From Pseudomonas linyingensis (GTDB taxonomy: Bacteria > Pseudomonadota > Gammaproteobacteria > Pseudomonadales > Pseudomonadaceae), in contig NZ_FNZE01000020.1 in NCBI RefSeq assembly GCF_900109175.1, forward strand, positions 23,936 to 87,935: a stretch of 64,000 bases of DNA, given 5' to 3'. This document shows positions 19,809-27,690 of this stretch, one piece after another. The translations under genes were made by a program, and so were the position numbers. The notes under the pieces are model-generated. The model did no database searches. It was not told the DNA's origin and worked only from the letters and a program-made list of their open reading frames with translations. Within the stretch, counting starts at the first letter, position 1; every line of letters starts with the position of its first letter.

Positions 19809-20621
19809 TCAGCTCGCCGGCGGGCGACGCAGGTAGGCCAGCCAGTAGACCCCGGCGACCAGCAGCGTGCCGCCGACGATGTTGCCGGCGGTGACCACGG
19901 CCAGGTTGCGCGCCGCAGCGGCCAGCGACAGGCTGCCCTGCCCATCGAGGGCCAAGCCATAGGGCAGGAAGAACCAGTTGGCGATCGAGTGCTCGAAACC
20001 GAGACTGACGAAGGCGGTGATCGGAAACAGGATGGCCAGCAAGCGATCGGTCAGGCTGTGGCCGCCCATCGCCAGCCACATGGCCAGACACACCAGCACG
20101 TTGCACAGGATGCCGCGAGCAAAGGCGGCGCCCAGCGTCAGCTCCGTCTTGCTGCGGGCGATCCCCAGCGCCGTTTCTCCCACGGCCCCGCCAGCCAGGG
20201 TGGCGCTGTCCGCCCACAGCACCAGCAGTACCGTGCCCAGGCAGCCGATGACATTGCCCAGGTAGACCAGCAGCCAGTTGCGCAGCAGTTCACGGCTGGT
20301 GATCAGTCGGCTGGCCCAGGCCATGGCCAGCAGGTTGTTGCCGGTGAACAGCTCGGCGCCGCCGATCACCACCAGTACCAGGCCGAGACAGAAGCCCAGG
20401 CCGCCGAGCAGGCGGGTGATGCCGATGCCCAGTTCGCTGCCCGTCACCACCACGGTGAACAACAGCGCGCCCAGGGAAATGAACGCCCCGGCCAGCACCG
20501 CCAGCACCAGCAGGGTCAGGCTGTCGGCACGGGCCTTGGCTACGCCCATTTCCGCGACCCGCTGGGCGATCTGCTGCGGCTGGTAGGCGTCGCTGAACAG
20601 ATGTCGCATGGCCATGGGCAT
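19809..20621 (-). CDS. Formate/nitrite transporter family protein
   Basis: This 270-residue pentameric-channel family protein (FocA/NirC/YfdC-like) has six hydrophobic helices. GAFISLGALLFTVV, the ELFTGNNLLAMAW motif after helix 2, GNVIGCLGTVLL and the ILCNVLVCLAMWLA and SLGFEHSIANWFFLP segments are family signatures. It would pass formate, nitrite or a related monovalent anion across the inner membrane. No nir or pfl genes are adjacent, so the substrate is open. Several in-frame ATGs occur at the N-terminus (MPMAMRHLF), and the exact start is uncertain by up to five residues. Confidence 0.88.
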   Translation of the reverse strand: MPMAMRHLFSDAYQPQQIAQRVAEMGVAKARADSLTLLVLAVLAGAFISLGALLFTVVVTGSELGIGITRLLGGLGFCLGLVLVVIGGAELFTGNNLLAMAWASRLITSRELLRNWLLVYLGNVIGCLGTVLLVLWADSATLAGGAVGETALGIARSKTELTLGAAFARGILCNVLVCLAMWLAMGGHSLTDRLLAILFPITAFVSLGFEHSIANWFFLPYGLALDGQGSLSLAAAARNLAVVTAGNIVGGTLLVAGVYWLAYLRRPPAS

Positions 20622-20790
20622 GCACCTTGTCGGGGAAGGGGGTATTGGGACTGTAGCTCAGCCCGTTGGCATGACGGCGGGCGGTACTTGCCGCGATGGC
20701 GTGCTTCGATTCTTTCGCTGCGGTCGACTGCGCAACTGCCAGGCGCGTCACTCAAATGCACAATCGCGCACACTTTGTAAGGTTGTAGCT

Positions 20791-20818
20791 TTGACATCCT
20801 GCGCGGCTGATTTAGCTT
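20791..20818 (+). promoter_or_regulatory. Sigma-70 promoter for the ComEA-like gene
   Basis: TTGACA (20791-20796) and TAGCTT (20813-20818) are separated by 16 bp. They lie 65 bp upstream of the start codon. Confidence 0.5.
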
Positions 20819-20882
20819 CGGTGGGCCGCCGGGAATAGCGGCGGTCCCTTCCCATCTGAATCTGACAAAGGAATTGTCGATC

Positions 20883-21209
20883 ATGTCGAAACTGCGTCTT
20901 TCCTCCCTGCTGTTCGCACTGCTCAGTGGTTTTTCCGTGACCACCATGGCCGCCGAAGCGCCTGCCGCACCCCAGCCGGTGGTGGTGCAGGCCCAGGCCG
21001 CCGTGCCGGTGACCCGGATCGATCTGAACAGTGCCGATGCTCAGACCCTGGCCCGCGAACTCAATGGCATTGGCGAAGCCAAGGCCCGGGCGATCGTCGA
21101 GTACCGCGATGCCAAGGGGCCGTTCACCTCGGTGGATGAGCTGCTCGAGGTGAAGGGAATCGGTGCGGCCACGCTGGAGAAGAATCGCGAGCGTTTGAGT
21201 GTGAACTGA
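20883..21209 (+). CDS. Secreted ComEA-family helix-hairpin-helix DNA-binding protein
   Basis: This 108-residue protein has a signal peptide (MSKLRLSSLLFALLSGFSVTTMAAEA), a short Ala/Pro/Val linker, and a ComEA-type double helix-hairpin-helix domain (about residues 45-108: IDLNSADAQTLARELNGIGEAKARAIVEYR, then ELLEVKGIGAATLEKNRERL). Periplasmic ComEA proteins bind incoming DNA in natural transformation. No other competence genes are adjacent. ATG 20883 is preceded by AAAGGAA, and a TTG three codons earlier is less likely. Confidence 0.88.
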   Translation: MSKLRLSSLLFALLSGFSVTTMAAEAPAAPQPVVVQAQAAVPVTRIDLNSADAQTLARELNGIGEAKARAIVEYRDAKGPFTSVDELLEVKGIGAATLEKNRERLSVN

Positions 21210-21218
21210 GTTTTCACC

Positions 21219-21262
21219 GTAAACGAAGAGGGCCGGTCATCTGACCGGCCCTCTTCGTTTAC
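21219..21262. terminator. Strong bidirectional terminator
   Basis: A near-perfect inverted repeat of about 21 bp per arm (AACGAAGAGGGCCGGTCA and complement) has a 2-nt loop at 21240-21241. TTTT precedes it and TTTA follows. It separates the convergent ComEA-like and hemerythrin genes. Confidence 0.85.
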
Positions 21263-21276
21263 GGGGTCCGCAGCAA

Positions 21277-21726
21277 TCAGCGGAAGAACTTGCCCAGCAT
21301 GCGGGCGACGAAACCGCCCTCGATGTTGCGCTTCACGAAGGAGACATAGTGTTTGTCGTCGCGCTTGATGTGGTTGGTCAACCACAGGCCGATATCGGTG
21401 CGGATCTCCCGGGCCACGCGGAAGGTATCCTCGCCCTGGACCAGACGGTCGCTGTAGGACTTGGCGCGGGCCTTGAAGGCTTCGTGGACCTGATGATGCG
21501 GCTCCAGCATCGGGTAGCCGGCCTTCTCCATCAGGCTTTCCTCGAAGGTGTTGTGCGAGATGGCGTAATCGATCAGCGACTTGATGACGTGCTCGACTTC
21601 ATCCGCATTGTGCGTCTTGATAGCGTGATCGATTTCTTCCAGATATTCGAAGATGCGCTTGTGTTGCTCGTCGATGATGTCAATGCCGGTTTCGAATTCA
21701 GTAGTCCAAGTGATGACAAAGCTCAT
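21277..21726 (-). CDS. Bacteriohemerythrin, copy 1
   Basis: This 149-residue single-domain hemerythrin would bind O2 at a non-heme di-iron site. The ligands are visible: DEQHKRIFEYLEEIDH, HNTFEESLMEKAGYP, LEPHHQVHEAF and NHIKRDDKHY. It is a close paralog of the gene at 22119, with equal length and the same N-terminus (MSFVITW versus MGFVISW) and C-terminus (RMLGKFFR/G). I chose ATG 21726 because GAGAGGGA precedes it. The frame continues to 21813 without family sequence. Similar P. aeruginosa proteins are linked to low-oxygen growth (from memory). Confidence 0.92.
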   Translation of the reverse strand: MSFVITWTTEFETGIDIIDEQHKRIFEYLEEIDHAIKTHNADEVEHVIKSLIDYAISHNTFEESLMEKAGYPMLEPHHQVHEAFKARAKSYSDRLVQGEDTFRVAREIRTDIGLWLTNHIKRDDKHYVSFVKRNIEGGFVARMLGKFFR

Positions 21727-21887
21727 GGCTCGATCCCTCTCGTATGAACAATGAATCTGGCTGCTGTGGTGCCCTGGATATCCGGCAGCGGGCGGACCTT
21801 TGCTGGTCGCCACGGATCAGCGGAAACTGCCTGAAGTCCCGCTCGGGCACGCACATCCTGATGGTGGTCGTGCTGGCAGGCAGCGGG

Positions 21888-21977
21888 TCAGCAGTACTGC
21901 GTGGCAGGCATCCGGGGTGCCCGTTTTCGCGTGGAGTGGGGTGGGGCGGCGGCAGGCCGGGGGTGGATGCGGTTCAT
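21888..21977 (-). CDS. Possible 29-codon leader ORF between the hemerythrin genes
   Basis: An ATG at 21977 opens a frame for a Pro/Arg-rich 29-residue peptide (MNRIHPRPAAAPPHS...). It is preceded by an AGGAC ribosome-like site that abuts a CA-rich tract. No homology is recognised, and it may be only a chance frame in the leader of hemerythrin copy 1. Confidence 0.2.
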   Translation of the reverse strand: MNRIHPRPAAAPPHSTRKRAPRMPATQYC

Positions 21978-21988
21978 GTAATTCGTCC

Positions 21989-22078
21989 TGTTATTGTTGT
22001 TTTATTGTGTTTTCTGGCTGTGGCTTTTGTTGTTTTGACTAGCAGGTGTTTCAGGGGTACGGGGGTGTTGTTTTCAGG
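21989..22078 (-). promoter_or_regulatory. Cluster of CA motifs resembling Hfq/Crc binding sites
   Basis: Read on the minus strand, three A-rich tracts with C at every third position occur in the spacer between the hemerythrin genes: GAAAACAACACC (22064-22075 region), AAAACAACAAAAG (22024-22036 region) and AATAAAACAACAATAACAGG (21987-22006 region). They match the AANAANAA pattern bound by Hfq/Crc in Pseudomonas catabolite repression and in Crc-sequestering RNAs. This is pattern recognition only. The rest of the 392-bp spacer (21727-22118) shows no gene I can support. Confidence 0.4.
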
Positions 22079-22118
22079 TCTTGCTGCCTGTTGGTTCGGT
22101 GCGATGGCGCAGGGCTGA

Positions 22119-22568
22119 TCAGCCGAAGAACTTGCCCAGCATGCGCGAGACGAAGCCGCCGTCGAGGCTCTTCTTCACGTAGGGCACGTAGTGCTTGTCG
22201 TCGCGCTTGATGTGGTTGGTCAGCCACAGGCCGATGTCGGTACGCACTTCACGGGCCAGTCGGAAGTGGTCTTCGCCGCCGGCCAGACGGGTGCCATAGG
22301 CCTGGGCGCGAGCCTTGAAGGCTTCATGGACCTGATGATGGGCGTCCAGCATCGGGTAGCCGGCCTTTTCCATCAGGCTTTCTTCGAAGGTGTTGTGCGA
22401 GATGGCGTAGTCCAGCAGGGCCTTGACCACATACTCGACTTCGGCAGTCGATTGAGCCTTGATGGCATGGTCGATTTCGGTCAGGTATTCGAAAATCCGC
22501 TTGTGTTGCTCGTCGACGATATCGATGCCGGTCTCGAACTCGGGTGACCAGGAAATGACAAAGCCCAT
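22119..22568 (-). CDS. Bacteriohemerythrin, copy 2
   Basis: This 149-residue paralog of the gene at 21277 has all di-iron ligands retained (DEQHKRIFEYLTEIDH, HNTFEESLMEKAGYP, LDAHHQVHEAF, NHIKRDDKHY). Likely roles are O2 binding, storage or delivery under low oxygen. GAGG lies 8 nt upstream of the ATG. The order on the minus strand is copy 2, CA-rich spacer, then copy 1, so both could be expressed from a promoter upstream of 22568. The sequences look like a tandem duplication that has diverged moderately. Confidence 0.92.
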   Translation of the reverse strand: MGFVISWSPEFETGIDIVDEQHKRIFEYLTEIDHAIKAQSTAEVEYVVKALLDYAISHNTFEESLMEKAGYPMLDAHHQVHEAFKARAQAYGTRLAGGEDHFRLAREVRTDIGLWLTNHIKRDDKHYVPYVKKSLDGGFVSRMLGKFFG

Positions 22569-22719
22569 GTAGATATACCTCGTGCAGAATATTGCATGCA
22601 GTTGCTGCGGGTGGGTCGAAAGATTCCGCGCCTTGGCTAGCGCTTGTGAATCTTTAGTAGCACGAGGCCATGCTAAAGGCCATGAGGTGTATGCGGTCTT
22701 TAGGGCGATTCGGTGTTTT

Positions 22720-22735
22720 TGTGACGTGCATCACG
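22720..22735. promoter_or_regulatory. CRP/Vfr-like site
   Basis: TGTGA-CGTGCA-TCACG matches the CRP/Vfr consensus TGTGA-N6-TCACA except for the last base. It lies 152 bp upstream of hemerythrin copy 2 and about 45 bp upstream of the -35 of the btuB promoter. Confidence 0.4.
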
Positions 22736-22779
22736 TATGTAATTTTAGGCAAGTGTTCTCTTCAGGTTATGCGAAGCGT

Positions 22780-22808
22780 TTGACGCATTGTCCCCGACCC
22801 TCTACCCT
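22780..22808 (+). promoter_or_regulatory. Sigma-70 promoter of the btuB riboswitch transcript
   Basis: TTGACG (22780-22785) and TACCCT (22803-22808) are separated by 17 bp and would start transcription a few bases before the riboswitch. Confidence 0.5.
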
Positions 22809-22821
22809 CGCAGCCCTGCTT

Positions 22822-23022
22822 CAGGTGCCCCCCAGCCAAGGCTTGGTGGGGTGAAACAGGGAAGCCGGTGCGTGTATGAAATGTCATACACAAGGCCGGC
22901 GCTGCCCCCGCAACGGTAGGCGAGTCAAGACGTCGCTATTGGCCACTGTGCTCAGGCATGGGAAGGCGCGACTTCGGGAACTTCTGTTCCACTCGCAAGC
23001 CCGGAGACCGGCCTGTCGCATC
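22822..23022 (+). ncRNA. Cobalamin (B12) riboswitch upstream of btuB
   Basis: All core blocks of the AdoCbl-class riboswitch are present in order: GGTGCCCCCC near the 5' end, GGGTGAAACAGGGAAGCCGG (22850 region), GCTGCCCCCGCAACGG (the B12 box, about 22901-22916), and AAGCCCGGAGACCGGCC (about 22997-23013). It should lower expression of btuB and downstream genes when adenosylcobalamin is plentiful. The 586-bp gap between 22569 and 23154 holds this RNA, its promoter and a CRP-like site. Confidence 0.95.
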
Positions 23023-23154
23023 CACGGTATCGCGGAGGGCGCTACCCGTCGGGTGGGCGGCTTTCCTTGTTTATTCCGTCTGTTCGTCGTCATGTCCTCT
23101 GCATGCCTCCTGCAATCCTGATCGCGCGGGTGAGCGCGATGCAGAGAGTGAGCG

Positions 23155-24993
23155 ATGAGCAAAGTTGTTCTGACCCCGGCAGCCATCCTGCTGTGCGGTG
23201 TATCCCCCTTTTCCCTGGCGGCCGAAGCGCTGCCGATCGAGCCGCTGCTGGTGACCGCCAGTCGCACCGCGCAGACCGCCAGCGAGTCGCTGGCGGCGGT
23301 GACGGTGATCGACCGCGCCGAGATCGAGCGCAGGCAGGCCGCCTCCGTGCCTGAACTGCTGCGCAGCGTGCCGGGGGTGTCGCTGGCTAACAACGGTGGC
23401 CCCGGCAAGAGCACCTCGCTGTTCCTGCGCGGTACCGAGTCCGACCACGTGCTGGTGCTGATCGACGGCATCAAGGTCGGTTCGGCCACCAGCGGCAGCG
23501 CCGCCTTCCAGGACCTCCCGGTGGAACTGATCGAGCGCATCGAGATCGTTCGCGGCCCGCGTTCCAGTCTGTACGGTTCGGAGGCCATCGGCGGGGTGAT
23601 CCAGATCTTCACCCGCAAGGACGGCGGTGCCGGCCTGCGGCCGTTCCTCTCCCTGGGTACCGGTACCCACGACAGCCACAGCGGCAGCGCCGGACTGTCC
23701 GGTCGTGCCGGGGCGAGCTGGTTCAACCTCGGTGTCTCCGCCAGCGACACCGATGGCATCAACGTCAAGCCGCGCAGCGCCAGCGGCTACGAGGACGACA
23801 GCGACGGCTATCGCAACCTGTCCGCCTCGCTGCGCGCCGGCCATCGCTTTGCCAATGGCCTGGAGCTGGACGGCAGCTTCCTGGAGGCAAAGTCGCACAA
23901 CGACTACGACTCGGTAAGCCGCCGGCGCACCGCCGGTTTTGGCGCCAACGCCGATGGCGTGCAGAAGGTCGCCGGACTGCGCGCCCGTTTCGCGCCGCTG
24001 GAGCCCTGGCAGGTGACCCTGCAGGCCGGGCGCAGCGAGGACAAGTCGGACGCCGCTCAGGACGGCGCCTTCTACTCGCGCTTCGACACCCGCCGCGACT
24101 CGCTGTCCTGGCAGAACGATGTGACCCTGGCCGCGGGCCATACCCTGGTGCTGGGCGTCGACCACCAGCACGACGAGGTCAACGGCAGCACCGCCTACGC
24201 CGAGGATTCGCGCGACAACGACGGCTACTTCGTCCAGTACCTCGGCGGTGCTGGCCGCCATGACTGGCAACTGGCGCTGCGCCGCGACGACAACCAGCAG
24301 TTCGGCGACCACGAGACCGGCAGCCTCGCCTGGGGCTATGCGCTGAGCGATGCGCTGCGCGCCTATGCCAGCTACGGCACGGCGTTCAAGGCGCCGACCT
24401 TCAACGAGCTGTACTTCCCCGACTACGGCAACCCCGAGCTGGATGCGGAAACCTCGCGCAGCCTGGAACTCGGCCTGCAGGGCCAGCCGGCCTGGGGCCA
24501 CTGGCAGCTGGCCGCCTTCCGTACCCGCGTCGACGATCTGATCGCCTACGACGCCAGCATCGAGGCGCCGAACAACGTCGACCAGGCGCGCATCCGCGGT
24601 GTCGAGGCCGGCCTCGGCAGCCAGTGGCTGGGGTGGGACTGGAACGCCAACCTGACCCTGCAGGAGCCGGAAAGCCGCGGCGGCCGCTACAACGGCAACG
24701 AACTGGCGCGCCGCGCCCAGCAGATCCTCAATCTCGACGTCGACCGCGCCATCGGCCGTTTCAGCGTCGGCGCCAGCCTGCACGCCGAGGACCAGCGCTA
24801 CGACGACCTGGCCAACCAGAGCGAACTCTCCGGCTATGCCAGCCTCGACCTGCGCGGCGAATACCGCCTCGATGACGAGTGGCGCCTACAGGCGCGGGTG
24901 ACCAACCTGCTGGATGCCGACTACGAGACCGCCGCCGGCTACAACCAGCCGGGCCAGGCGGTGTATTTCACCGTGCGCTACCAGGCGCTCTGA
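23155..24993 (+). CDS. btuB: TonB-dependent vitamin B12 outer-membrane receptor BtuB
   Basis: This 612-residue outer-membrane transporter has a signal peptide (...SPFSLAAEA). A TonB-box-like EPLLVTA follows near residue 28, then the plug domain (SVPELLRSVPGVSL, RGTESDHVLVLIDGIKVG, IERIEIVRGPRSSLYGSEAIGGVIQI) and a beta barrel ending in YFTVRYQAL with the usual hydrophobic terminal pattern. The cobalamin riboswitch upstream and cob genes downstream identify the ligand as cobalamin or another corrinoid. Confidence 0.93.
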   Translation: MSKVVLTPAAILLCGVSPFSLAAEALPIEPLLVTASRTAQTASESLAAVTVIDRAEIERRQAASVPELLRSVPGVSLANNGGPGKSTSLFLRGTESDHVLVLIDGIKVGSATSGSAAFQDLPVELIERIEIVRGPRSSLYGSEAIGGVIQIFTRKDGGAGLRPFLSLGTGTHDSHSGSAGLSGRAGASWFNLGVSASDTDGINVKPRSASGYEDDSDGYRNLSASLRAGHRFANGLELDGSFLEAKSHNDYDSVSRRRTAGFGANADGVQKVAGLRARFAPLEPWQVTLQAGRSEDKSDAAQDGAFYSRFDTRRDSLSWQNDVTLAAGHTLVLGVDHQHDEVNGSTAYAEDSRDNDGYFVQYLGGAGRHDWQLALRRDDNQQFGDHETGSLAWGYALSDALRAYASYGTAFKAPTFNELYFPDYGNPELDAETSRSLELGLQGQPAWGHWQLAAFRTRVDDLIAYDASIEAPNNVDQARIRGVEAGLGSQWLGWDWNANLTLQEPESRGGRYNGNELARRAQQILNLDVDRAIGRFSVGASLHAEDQRYDDLANQSELSGYASLDLRGEYRLDDEWRLQARVTNLLDADYETAAGYNQPGQAVYFTVRYQAL

Positions 24994-24999
24994 ACCACC

Positions 25000-25023
25000 G
25001 GCGCCCCGTGCGAGCGGGGCGCC
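25000..25023 (+). terminator. Intercistronic hairpin between btuB and btuM
   Basis: GGCGCCCCG and CGGGGCGCC form a 9-bp stem with a 6-nt loop just after the btuB stop. No T-run follows, so it is more likely an RNA-stabilising or attenuating hairpin than a full terminator. Confidence 0.4.
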
Positions 25024-25049
25024 GCATCCTTGCCCTCAGGAGTTCCCCC

Positions 25050-25622
25050 ATGCTCGACCTTTCCCCCCGTAGCCGCCTGGCCATCGGCATCGCCCTGGCG
25101 CTGCTGATGGCGGTGACCCGCGGTCACCACTTCAGCGACATCAACCTGCCCAGTGCCTCCTGGGCGGTATTCTTCCTCGCTGGCGCGCTGCTGCCGGCGC
25201 GCTGGGCCTTCCCGGCGCTGTTTCTCGAGGCGGTCGCCCTCGACCTCGCCGCCGTCACCTGGGGCGGCGTGAGCAACTGGTGCGTCACCCCGGCCTACTG
25301 GCTGCTGCTGCCGGCCTACGCCGCGCTGTGGTTCGGTGGCCGCCTGTACGCACGTCTGCATCGCGACGCCTGGACTAGCCTGGGCAGCCTGCTGGCCTGC
25401 CTGCTCGCTGCCAGCTTGGTTTGCCACCTGCTGTCCAGCGGCGGCTTCTACTTCTTCTCCGGTCGCTATCCGGAGGCGAGCCTGGCCGGCTTCCTGCCGC
25501 GCATCGCCGCCTACTACCCGCAGTCGCTGCAGGCGCTGGCGCTGTATGTCGGCCTGGCCGCGCTGCTGCTGGCGGCTGCGCATGTCTTCAAGCAACTGCG
25601 TCGCGCCGAGGTGAGCCGATGA
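25050..25622 (+). CDS. btuM: Probable BtuM-type cobalamin transporter (solitary ECF S-component-like)
   Basis: This 190-residue inner-membrane protein has about six hydrophobic segments. BtuM proteins carry cobalamin across the inner membrane, and the described T. denitrificans BtuM uses a cysteine as cobalt ligand. Residues I recall as conserved there (His28, Asp67, Cys80, Tyr85, Arg153) have counterparts here at a constant offset of two: His26, Asp65, Cys78 (NWCVTPAY), Tyr83 and Arg151. Position behind a B12 riboswitch and btuB supports the assignment. The ATG at 25050 is preceded by CAGGAG. The longer frame overlapping btuB is spurious. It overlaps cobO by 4 bp. Confidence 0.75.
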   Translation: MLDLSPRSRLAIGIALALLMAVTRGHHFSDINLPSASWAVFFLAGALLPARWAFPALFLEAVALDLAAVTWGGVSNWCVTPAYWLLLPAYAALWFGGRLYARLHRDAWTSLGSLLACLLAASLVCHLLSSGGFYFFSGRYPEASLAGFLPRIAAYYPQSLQALALYVGLAALLLAAAHVFKQLRRAEVSR

Positions 25623-26236
25623 GCGCGCCGGACGAAATCGCCCGCGACGAGCGCCACAAGGCGCGCATGCAGCGCAAGAAGGCGGTGGTCGACGCCAGGA
25701 TCGCCGAGGCCAGCGCCGAGCGCGGTCTGCTGCTGGTCAACAGCGGCAACGGCAAGGGCAAGAGCAGCGCCGCCTTCGGCATGCTGGCGCGCACCCTCGG
25801 TCACGGTCTCAAGGCCGGTGTGGTGCAGTTCATCAAGGGTGCGGCGAGCACCGGCGAGGAAGCCTTCTTTCGCCGCTTCCCCGACGAGGTGCGCTATTTC
25901 GTGATGGGCGAGGGCTTCACCTGGGAGACCCAGGATCGCCAGCGCGACATCGACAAGGCCGAGCAGGCCTGGGCGGTGGCCCGCGAGCTGCTGCAGGACC
26001 CGCAGATCGCCCTGGTGGTGCTCGACGAGCTGAACATCGCCCTCAAGTACGGCTACCTCAAGCTGGACACGGTGCTGGCCGACATTGCCGCGCGCCCGCC
26101 GCTGCAACACGTGGTGGTCACTGGCCGCGGTGCGCTGCCGGGGCTGATCGAGGCGGCCGACACGGTCAGCGAGATCGGCCTGGTCAAGCACGCCTTCCAG
26201 GCCGGGGTGAAGGCGCAGCGAGGCGTGGAATTCTGA
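25619..26236 (+). CDS. cobO: Cob(I)yrinic acid a,c-diamide adenosyltransferase
   Basis: This 205-residue CobA/CobO-type corrinoid adenosyltransferase transfers the adenosyl group from ATP to Co(I). The P-loop variant is NSGNGKGKSSAAFGML. GVVQFIKGA, LVVLDELNIALKYGYL and VVVTGRGA are family motifs. The C-terminus KAGVKAQRGVEF resembles the CobO ending (KAGVKAQKGIEF type). The start codon overlaps the btuM stop (ATGA). It acts on new or salvaged corrinoids, linking uptake to coenzyme formation. Confidence 0.96.
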   Translation: MSAPDEIARDERHKARMQRKKAVVDARIAEASAERGLLLVNSGNGKGKSSAAFGMLARTLGHGLKAGVVQFIKGAASTGEEAFFRRFPDEVRYFVMGEGFTWETQDRQRDIDKAEQAWAVARELLQDPQIALVVLDELNIALKYGYLKLDTVLADIAARPPLQHVVVTGRGALPGLIEAADTVSEIGLVKHAFQAGVKAQRGVEF

Positions 26237-26258
26237 TGCGCCTCGCAATTGCGGCGGC

Positions 26259-26281
26259 AGGTGCGAATTTATTCGCGATAA
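26259..26281. repeat. REP-like palindrome upstream of cobB
   Basis: GGTGCGAATTTATTCGCG contains the GCGAAT-TTA-TTCGC palindrome, similar to the GGGGCGAATTCATTCGCC element at 40015. It lies in the 112-bp cobO-cobB gap and is followed by a smaller CGGGT/ACCCG inverted repeat (26283-26303). Confidence 0.45.
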
Positions 26282-26348
26282 ACGGGTCACTCAAAGTAAC
26301 CCGGTCGCACATGAGTGTGCGTCTGCCCTTGTGTGCCAGGAGGCTCCC

Positions 26349-27644
26349 ATGAATGCTGTTTGCCACTGTCCAGCCCTGCTGATCGCCGCCCCGGCCTCCG
26401 GCCAGGGCAAGACCACCGTCACCGCCGCCCTGGCCCGCCACTATGTCAATCGGGGCCTGCGCGTGCGGGTGTTCAAGTGCGGCCCTGATTTTCTCGATCC
26501 AATGATCCTCGCCCGCGCCTGCGGTGCGCCGGTGGATGCGCTGGATCTGTGGCTGGTCGGCGAGGAGAAGTGCCGGCGGCGCCTGTGGCGGGCGGCCAAC
26601 GAGTCCGACCTGATTCTCATCGAGGGCGTGATGGGCCTGTTCGACGGTACGCCCTCGGCCGCCGATCTGGCGCGCCGCTTCGGCGTGCCGGTGCTGGCGG
26701 TGATCGACGGCTCGGCGATGGCGCAGACCTTCGCTGCCATCGCCCACGGCCTGGCCAGCTACCAGAGCGATCTGCCGTTCGCCGGCGTGCTGGCCAACCG
26801 GGTCGGTAGCCCCCGCCACGGCGAGATCCTCCGCGACTGCCTGCCGGCGCATCTGCACTGGTTCGGAGCGCTGCCGCGCGATGCCGCGATCGAGTTGCCC
26901 AGCCGCCATCTCGGCCTGGTGCAGGCCGCCGAGCTGGCCGATCTCGACGCCCGCCTGGATGCCGCCGCCGCCGCGCTGGCCGAGAGTGCCGTGCTGAGTC
27001 TGCCGGAGCCGGTCGAATTCGCCGCACCGGAGCCCATCGCCTATTCACCACTGCTGCAGGGCGTGCGCATCGGTGTGGCTCGCGACGCTGCCTTTGCCTT
27101 CGTCTACCCGGCCAACCTCGAGCTGCTGAGCGCACTGGGGGCCGAGCTGATATTCTTCTCGCCGCTCGACGACCACCAGCTGCCGCAGGTCGACAGCCTG
27201 TACCTGCCGGGCGGCTACCCGGAGCTGCATCTGCAGCAACTGGCCGAAAACGTGGCGATGCGCGTGGCGATCCGTGCCCATCATGCGGCCGGCAAGCCGA
27301 TCCTCGCTGAGTGCGGTGGCATGCTCTACCTGCTCGATGGCCTGACCGACCTCGACGGCCAGCGTGGCGAGTTGCTCGGCCTGCTGCCGGGCGAGGCGCG
27401 GATGCAGTCCAGGCTGGTGACCCTGGCCATGCAGGAGGTCGAGCTGGACGGCGAGCGGCTGCGCGGGCACAGCTACCACCATTCGACGATGGACTGTGCG
27501 CTGGAACCCATCGCCTACGGCGAATGCCCCAACTACCGGCGCGTCCGCGAACCGCTGTATCGCAGTGGCCGGCTGACCGCCAGCTACATCCATTTTTACC
27601 TGCCCTCGGCGCCGCGCGCGGCAGCCGCGTTGCTGCGCCCGTAA
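26349..27644 (+). CDS. cobB: Cobyrinate a,c-diamide synthase
   Basis: This 431-residue glutamine-dependent amidotransferase (CobB, also CbiA) amidates the a and c side chains of the corrin ring. The N-terminal ATP-binding domain has IAAPASGQGKTTVTAALAR and FKCGPDFLDP. The C-terminal class I-type glutaminase has LYLPGGYPELHL and AECGGMLYLLD with the catalytic cysteine, and HSYHHS. The ATG at 26349 is preceded by CCAGGAGG. The 112-bp upstream gap with a REP element is the largest within this run. Confidence 0.95.
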   Translation: MNAVCHCPALLIAAPASGQGKTTVTAALARHYVNRGLRVRVFKCGPDFLDPMILARACGAPVDALDLWLVGEEKCRRRLWRAANESDLILIEGVMGLFDGTPSAADLARRFGVPVLAVIDGSAMAQTFAAIAHGLASYQSDLPFAGVLANRVGSPRHGEILRDCLPAHLHWFGALPRDAAIELPSRHLGLVQAAELADLDARLDAAAAALAESAVLSLPEPVEFAAPEPIAYSPLLQGVRIGVARDAAFAFVYPANLELLSALGAELIFFSPLDDHQLPQVDSLYLPGGYPELHLQQLAENVAMRVAIRAHHAAGKPILAECGGMLYLLDGLTDLDGQRGELLGLLPGEARMQSRLVTLAMQEVELDGERLRGHSYHHSTMDCALEPIAYGECPNYRRVREPLYRSGRLTASYIHFYLPSAPRAAAALLRP

Positions 27645-27690
27645 CCCCTCTGGAGATCCTGCCGGCCCCGCGCCTGCGACCCATCCGCCA

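Noticed and set aside
20650..20690. GTAGCTCAG resembling a tRNA D-arm
   Set aside because: No acceptor, anticodon or T-arm pairing could be found around it.
21744..22118. 124-codon plus-strand frame between the hemerythrins
   Set aside because: No ribosome site and no recognisable family. The composition follows the CA-motif tract of the opposite strand.
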